Shown piece after piece: positions 60,371 through 64,000 of a stretch of DNA of 64,000 bases. How positions within the stretch are numbered: the first letter of the stretch is position 1; the number at the start of each line of letters is the position of its first letter. Source of the DNA: Margaritifera margaritifera (taxonomy: Eukaryota; Mollusca; Bivalvia; Unionida; Margaritiferidae); NCBI GenBank assembly GCA_029931535.1, contig JAQPZY010001436.1:516001-580000 (forward strand), written 5' to 3'. The notes below the pieces were generated by a model, which did no database searches, was not told where the DNA came from, and saw only the letters and a list, made by a program, of their open reading frames with translations. Made by a program: the position numbers and the translations under genes.

Positions 60371-61102
60371 TCATGTAAATAGTTGAGGAGTATTTACGTG
60401 GATTAACGTTTTATAAATTATGTACGGATCATAAACTGATGCCTGACTGAAATATTGACCAGCCTGCATCGGGAAGGTTATACAGCTTTCCACCTTCGTG
60501 GTAAATGTATCATAAAGGAGGTCAGTCGCGTAACCTTTCAAGTATAAATCACGATGAAACGAATATCCGAATTACCCTGACTTTTTCAGGAGTCAATGCA
60601 GTAAATAGAAGCAAGTGAACGACACAGACCAGGTTTCCTTTTGTGCAATTTTTTCTTTTGTATCCTTTGGTTTATATTTGTATAATTGTCATAAAATGCA
60701 GAAATTAATTATTTTTGACACCCTAGAATGTGAATTGTCCTAAAGAAATCAACGAGATAGCCATTTCTTCATCAAGGTTATGTTGTTGTGAAACGGCATT
60801 AAAAGAAGCAAATTCCAATACCGCATTCCAAATAAAATTATTGTTGCATTAGGAACCAATTAAATACTGCCGTGTTCTCAGGCCCACTTTTTCTATCATT
60901 CGGGATCTCGTTTGGAGCCACTTTAATGATGCAAGAAGCTGGCCATGGCCTGTATGTCCAGCCCGCCCTGAGATATACATGTATTCTAAATCCGAAGAGG
61001 GCGGGACAAATAGATATTTAAATAAGCTGGAAGTAAAAAAACATTGACTTTAATCTAGTGTGCGTACGGAAGTACATACGGACTGACGCCAAAGTGATCG
61101 CT

Positions 61103-61252
61103 ATGTCTAACTTCAACCAAGGCGTGCTAAAAAAATTGAAAAAAAACCCAACAAGATACAGGAGGCTAGATTTGAGAATATTTTGGCTACCCTAGCATGT
61201 GTGGAACGGGACGTAGCCTACTCCTACTTGGAGATATTGAAAACATAGTTAA
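61103..61252 (+). CDS. Possible first exon or broken small coding stretch
   Basis: An ATG at 61103 begins MSNFNQGVLKKLKKNPTRYR then RLDLRIFWLP, stop. In the next frame a 46-codon run (61111-61252) reads KKIEKKPNKIQEARFENILA then TLACVERDVAYSYLEILKT, stop, which looks more protein-like. The two frames meet at A7 and A8 runs, where an indel or sequencing error could join them. CpG-richer DNA precedes the ATG (GTGCGTACGGAAGTAC, GACTGACGCC). Not recognised. Confidence 0.3.
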
Positions 61253-61512
61253 CGTTATGTCAAAGATGATACACATCATATCTTTCAGTAGGTGTTGGTA
61301 TACCAATAATATGTATTTTGACTTTCAGTCACTTGCAATATAAAGATTCGCTGCTATTTTCTTCTTTTTTAAAAATGTAAACTTGTAATTTAAGTAAACC
61401 ATGATTCAGATCCATTTTCGAATAGTTTGACGTTCAATAGAGTTAGAAATGTTAAAGCTGTTTAAATTCCACCCCTAAAATGACAGTTTTTTTATTATGT
61501 TTTTTTATACAG

Positions 61513-61694
61513 GTGGGCATACTTTCCATTGGTCCACTTCCACCTACCTATTATTGGGCTTTAAAAGTAAAAAATCAGTTTGTTAAATTTCTCCCAGAAT
61601 CTGTAATTATCTTTGCCAACTTAAACATAAATATGCTTGGAACTATAGACTCGGTAATATTTTAACCTGCAAACAATTTTACAGCCAACTACAG
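61513..61694 (+). CDS. Candidate exon between good splice sites
   Basis: The acceptor is a T-rich tract ending atacag; the donor is CTACAG|gtaagt. The phase-0 frame reads VGILSIGPLPPTYYWALKVK then NQFVKFLPESVIIFANLNIN before TAA at 61663, so if spliced as drawn the exon contains the stop and 29 more bases. It could be a 3'-proximal exon, a retrogene scrap or a non-coding RNA exon. Not recognised. Confidence 0.35.
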
Positions 61695-61943
61695 GTAAGT
61701 GATTGGCAACTGCAAAGAGCGTCTTATGAAGGTTTTGTGTATGTTTGTTAAATCTATGTAAACAAAAAATACAATAATTGTGCCATCGTTGAAAGAAAAG
61801 ACTATCTATTAATAGTCTCGGAGTAAAGTTATTATAAATAAAGGGATTTGACCCTGTTTGGTGTGTGCAAACTTTTCACGGAGCACAAAGGAAGAGTTTG
61901 ATTCAATGGATTCAAAGTCTTCCCCAAATGCACTTGTTTCCTG

Positions 61944-62022
61944 CAACCAGACTCGCGAGACATTGTGATATCTCTGCCATACGAAGCGGAGATCTCACGG
62001 AGCCACGCGGAAGGTCTGGTTG
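61944..62022. mobile_element. 79-bp inverted-repeat MITE
   Basis: CAACCAGAC at left and GTCTGGTTG at right; inside, CGCGAGAC and a GAGATCTCACGG segment. Unusually CpG-rich for the region. Confidence 0.45.
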
Positions 62023-62029
62023 AACGAGA

Positions 62030-63128
62030 CTACGAAAGTTTCATCCAATGTTCGCACACAGGAAAATAAATATGATAGTTATTATTACATGATCAATAAT
62101 TAATAATATCCATTATGTACAAATTACGTACAAAAGGATTTTAAAACTGCGTAACGAGCACGAAAAACTATTCAAGCAGCACATGCAATTCCGATGTTTG
62201 AGTAGGGTTGACGTCACAAAATTGTACGCGTCAAACCAGCGAAAACTAGACTCTTGATGTTAGAAACAAAAAACAACAACAACGACAAAATTAATTAGCT
62301 TAAATTCGAAAGAGTAAATTGTCATGCTACTTGTAAAAATGAAATCCTTGCAAGTGAGATACCACGGCAGTGAGGATGATTTTCATCAGTTTATTTGGCA
62401 ATATCTCCTCTGATCTACTTCTATGATGATAAAGAGATGTGTCTGCAAACCGTTGACCAAGTCACGTCATCATGGGTGTATGATCAGACTTTACTCAAAA
62501 TAGGATATTGAGGGTTTCCTTTCCACCATACTTCTCCATGCCTCATGCAACTATCGGAATACAATTACACAAATTAGGCATCACCATAAGAAGTAGAAAT
62601 AAGTTACCGTTGATATCTGAGACATCAGATAATTGTAAAAGAACCAGACAGATCACTGTCAACGTAAAAAAACTCAAATAATTGTAATCCATGAGCTAAC
62701 GAACCCTATTTCCATGCCGCACTCATAAAAAACCCAGCAAAAAAACGCCCCCAAACAAATCAACCCTTTCGATTGGACCGAGTTTACTCTGTCATAACCT
62801 ACCCCCACCCTCAATTCCCATCATTTTCGATTTCATTGTATAAAAGGTTTAATGATACTAGGAGAAAAGCTGGATGAGAAAAATTCTATCATTAAATCAC
62901 AAGGCCACAATATCATGTATTATATCAATCTATTGATATTTTATACCATTCCTGATGGAAGTCGTATTAAACACAAATATCTATTTTAAAACAATACAGT
63001 ACATTTAATACAGAAACCATCAAATATAAAGAGTCCTTCTCCGGGTGTGGGACACTTCAATTGCAGCTTACTTAACCACAATTTTACGCCACGGATGATA
63101 CAACACTTTGTCTCCGATACTAATTAAT
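62030..63128. other. No gene recognised
   Basis: AT-rich DNA without repeats or coding stretches that I can support. Confidence 0.5.
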
Positions 63129-63346
63129 TACCGTCTGTACTAGCTTATAACTCGGGTCCAAATGCTAACTCACATACCCATATCTGCCCTTGCACAATAT
63201 GCCGACAGATCTGAGTCTATGCCGTTTGTAAGGAGTAATCAGTAGAACAAACAATATAGACCATGATCTGTCGGCGCATTTTGCGACGGCAGATCAGGGT
63301 CTATGTTGTTTGCTGTTGGGTTAGAAAAAAGCGAGCATTAACTGTA
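63129..63346. mobile_element. Palindromic MITE, copy L
   Basis: TACCGTCTGTACTAGCTTAT at left; both hairpins present, second nearly perfect (ATGATCTGTCGGCGCATTTT ... CGACGGCAGATCAGGGTCTA). The right end is worn. Confidence 0.65.
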
Positions 63347-63894
63347 GCGCACAAGTCCGATGTGCATGTATTTTGAATTTCTCTGTCACTATCTCTGGCG
63401 ACTAAAATTGGTTTATTTGGCGGAGGTTTTATGTAAACAATAACCAAGAATACAGTTGCAACAGTGGTACTATAAAGCAAAACACTTTCACAGGACTATA
63501 ATTTCATACTCTTTTATTCTTGGTATGAAAGTAGACCTTGTTTCCTCAGACTTGCTTCCATCCATCATATTCTTTCAAATCCGACCTTTACATATTGAAC
63601 TTGGTTAACTCTCGTATGTGTGCATGTGGTTATGATAACAATATTTTTTCTATTGCCCATTATTTAATACCCATAGATCCCAGCTCATTTGATATTTTTT
63701 TTCAACTGAACACTTAACGCCAGAATCATTATTGAAATATGACGTCGAACTAAGTAACGAAACAAACTCTGTAATATTCATAAATGTTCAAAAATATATA
63801 CACGAGGCTGGACGTTTTTAGTACTTACAGTTATATTCTAAATACTAAATCTGTAAAATAAACAAAATGGACAAAGTGGCTGTATCGAATGAAA

Positions 63895-63899
<5 letters not shown>

Positions 63900-63933
<34 letters not shown>
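63900..63933. repeat. CT microsatellite
   Basis: About sixteen CT units near the window end. Confidence 0.95.
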
Positions 63934-63937
<4 letters not shown>

Positions 63938-64000
63938 TATTAATTGTTGACTTACTTAATTACAGACGTATATGTTTCTTTTGTTTTGCTTTGAAATGTT

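Overview
The window is nuclear DNA from an animal, most likely a bivalve mollusc (an inference from repeat types, not proven). It is AT-rich. Its one clear gene is split by GT-AG introns. It is full of microsatellites, minisatellites, short inverted-repeat transposons and tRNA-derived SINEs of the kinds common in bivalve genomes. No bacterial-type operon, rRNA, CRISPR array or intact transposase is visible.

The one gene I can assign firmly is a DHHC-type protein S-palmitoyltransferase of the ZDHHC3/ZDHHC7 (GODZ) family on the + strand. Six coding exons are resolved at 9216-9549, 13692-13816, 14411-14507, 17055-17136, 20400-20530 and 52867-53025, and all phases join. The first coding exon (start codon plus a few residues) is missing or unrecognised. 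Intron 5 is about 32 kb and holds most of the repeat arrays. Inside it, at 49891-50554, is a compact three-exon coding unit with consistent phases and a CpG-richer upstream region. It is probably the 5' part of another gene; its N-terminal pattern weakly recalls METTL25-family proteins. A further terminal-exon candidate at 58945-58998 with a polyA signal could be an alternative 3' end of the ZDHHC gene.

Region by region: 0.8-3.6 kb is a block bounded by about 235-bp inverted repeats, with decayed divergent reading frames inside. 3.8-5.9 kb and 56.3-57.3 kb carry related long repeats that end in a conserved hairpin. 9.8-13.4 kb is a decayed pogo/Tigger-like transposon that has a second transposon inserted in it. 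30.8-31.4 and 33.8-34.4 kb are tandem arrays built from pogo-type terminal sequence. 34.7-36.8 kb is an old triplication with a hAT-type MITE (8-bp target duplication) inserted in it. 41.0-43.5 kb is a satellite apparently built from the core of a palindromic MITE that occurs about twelve times across the window. 45.8-46.3, 47.5-48.7, 49.0-49.3, 49.3-49.4 and 51.1-51.3 kb are unrelated minisatellites. 53.9-54.3 kb is a broken transposon-derived zinc-finger/hAT-like coding fragment. 59.5-64 kb is downstream DNA with possible exons of a further transcript.

The genes do not form a pathway here. The biology is one Golgi palmitoyltransferase gene whose introns have been repeatedly colonised by DNA transposons, some of which appear to have seeded local satellites.
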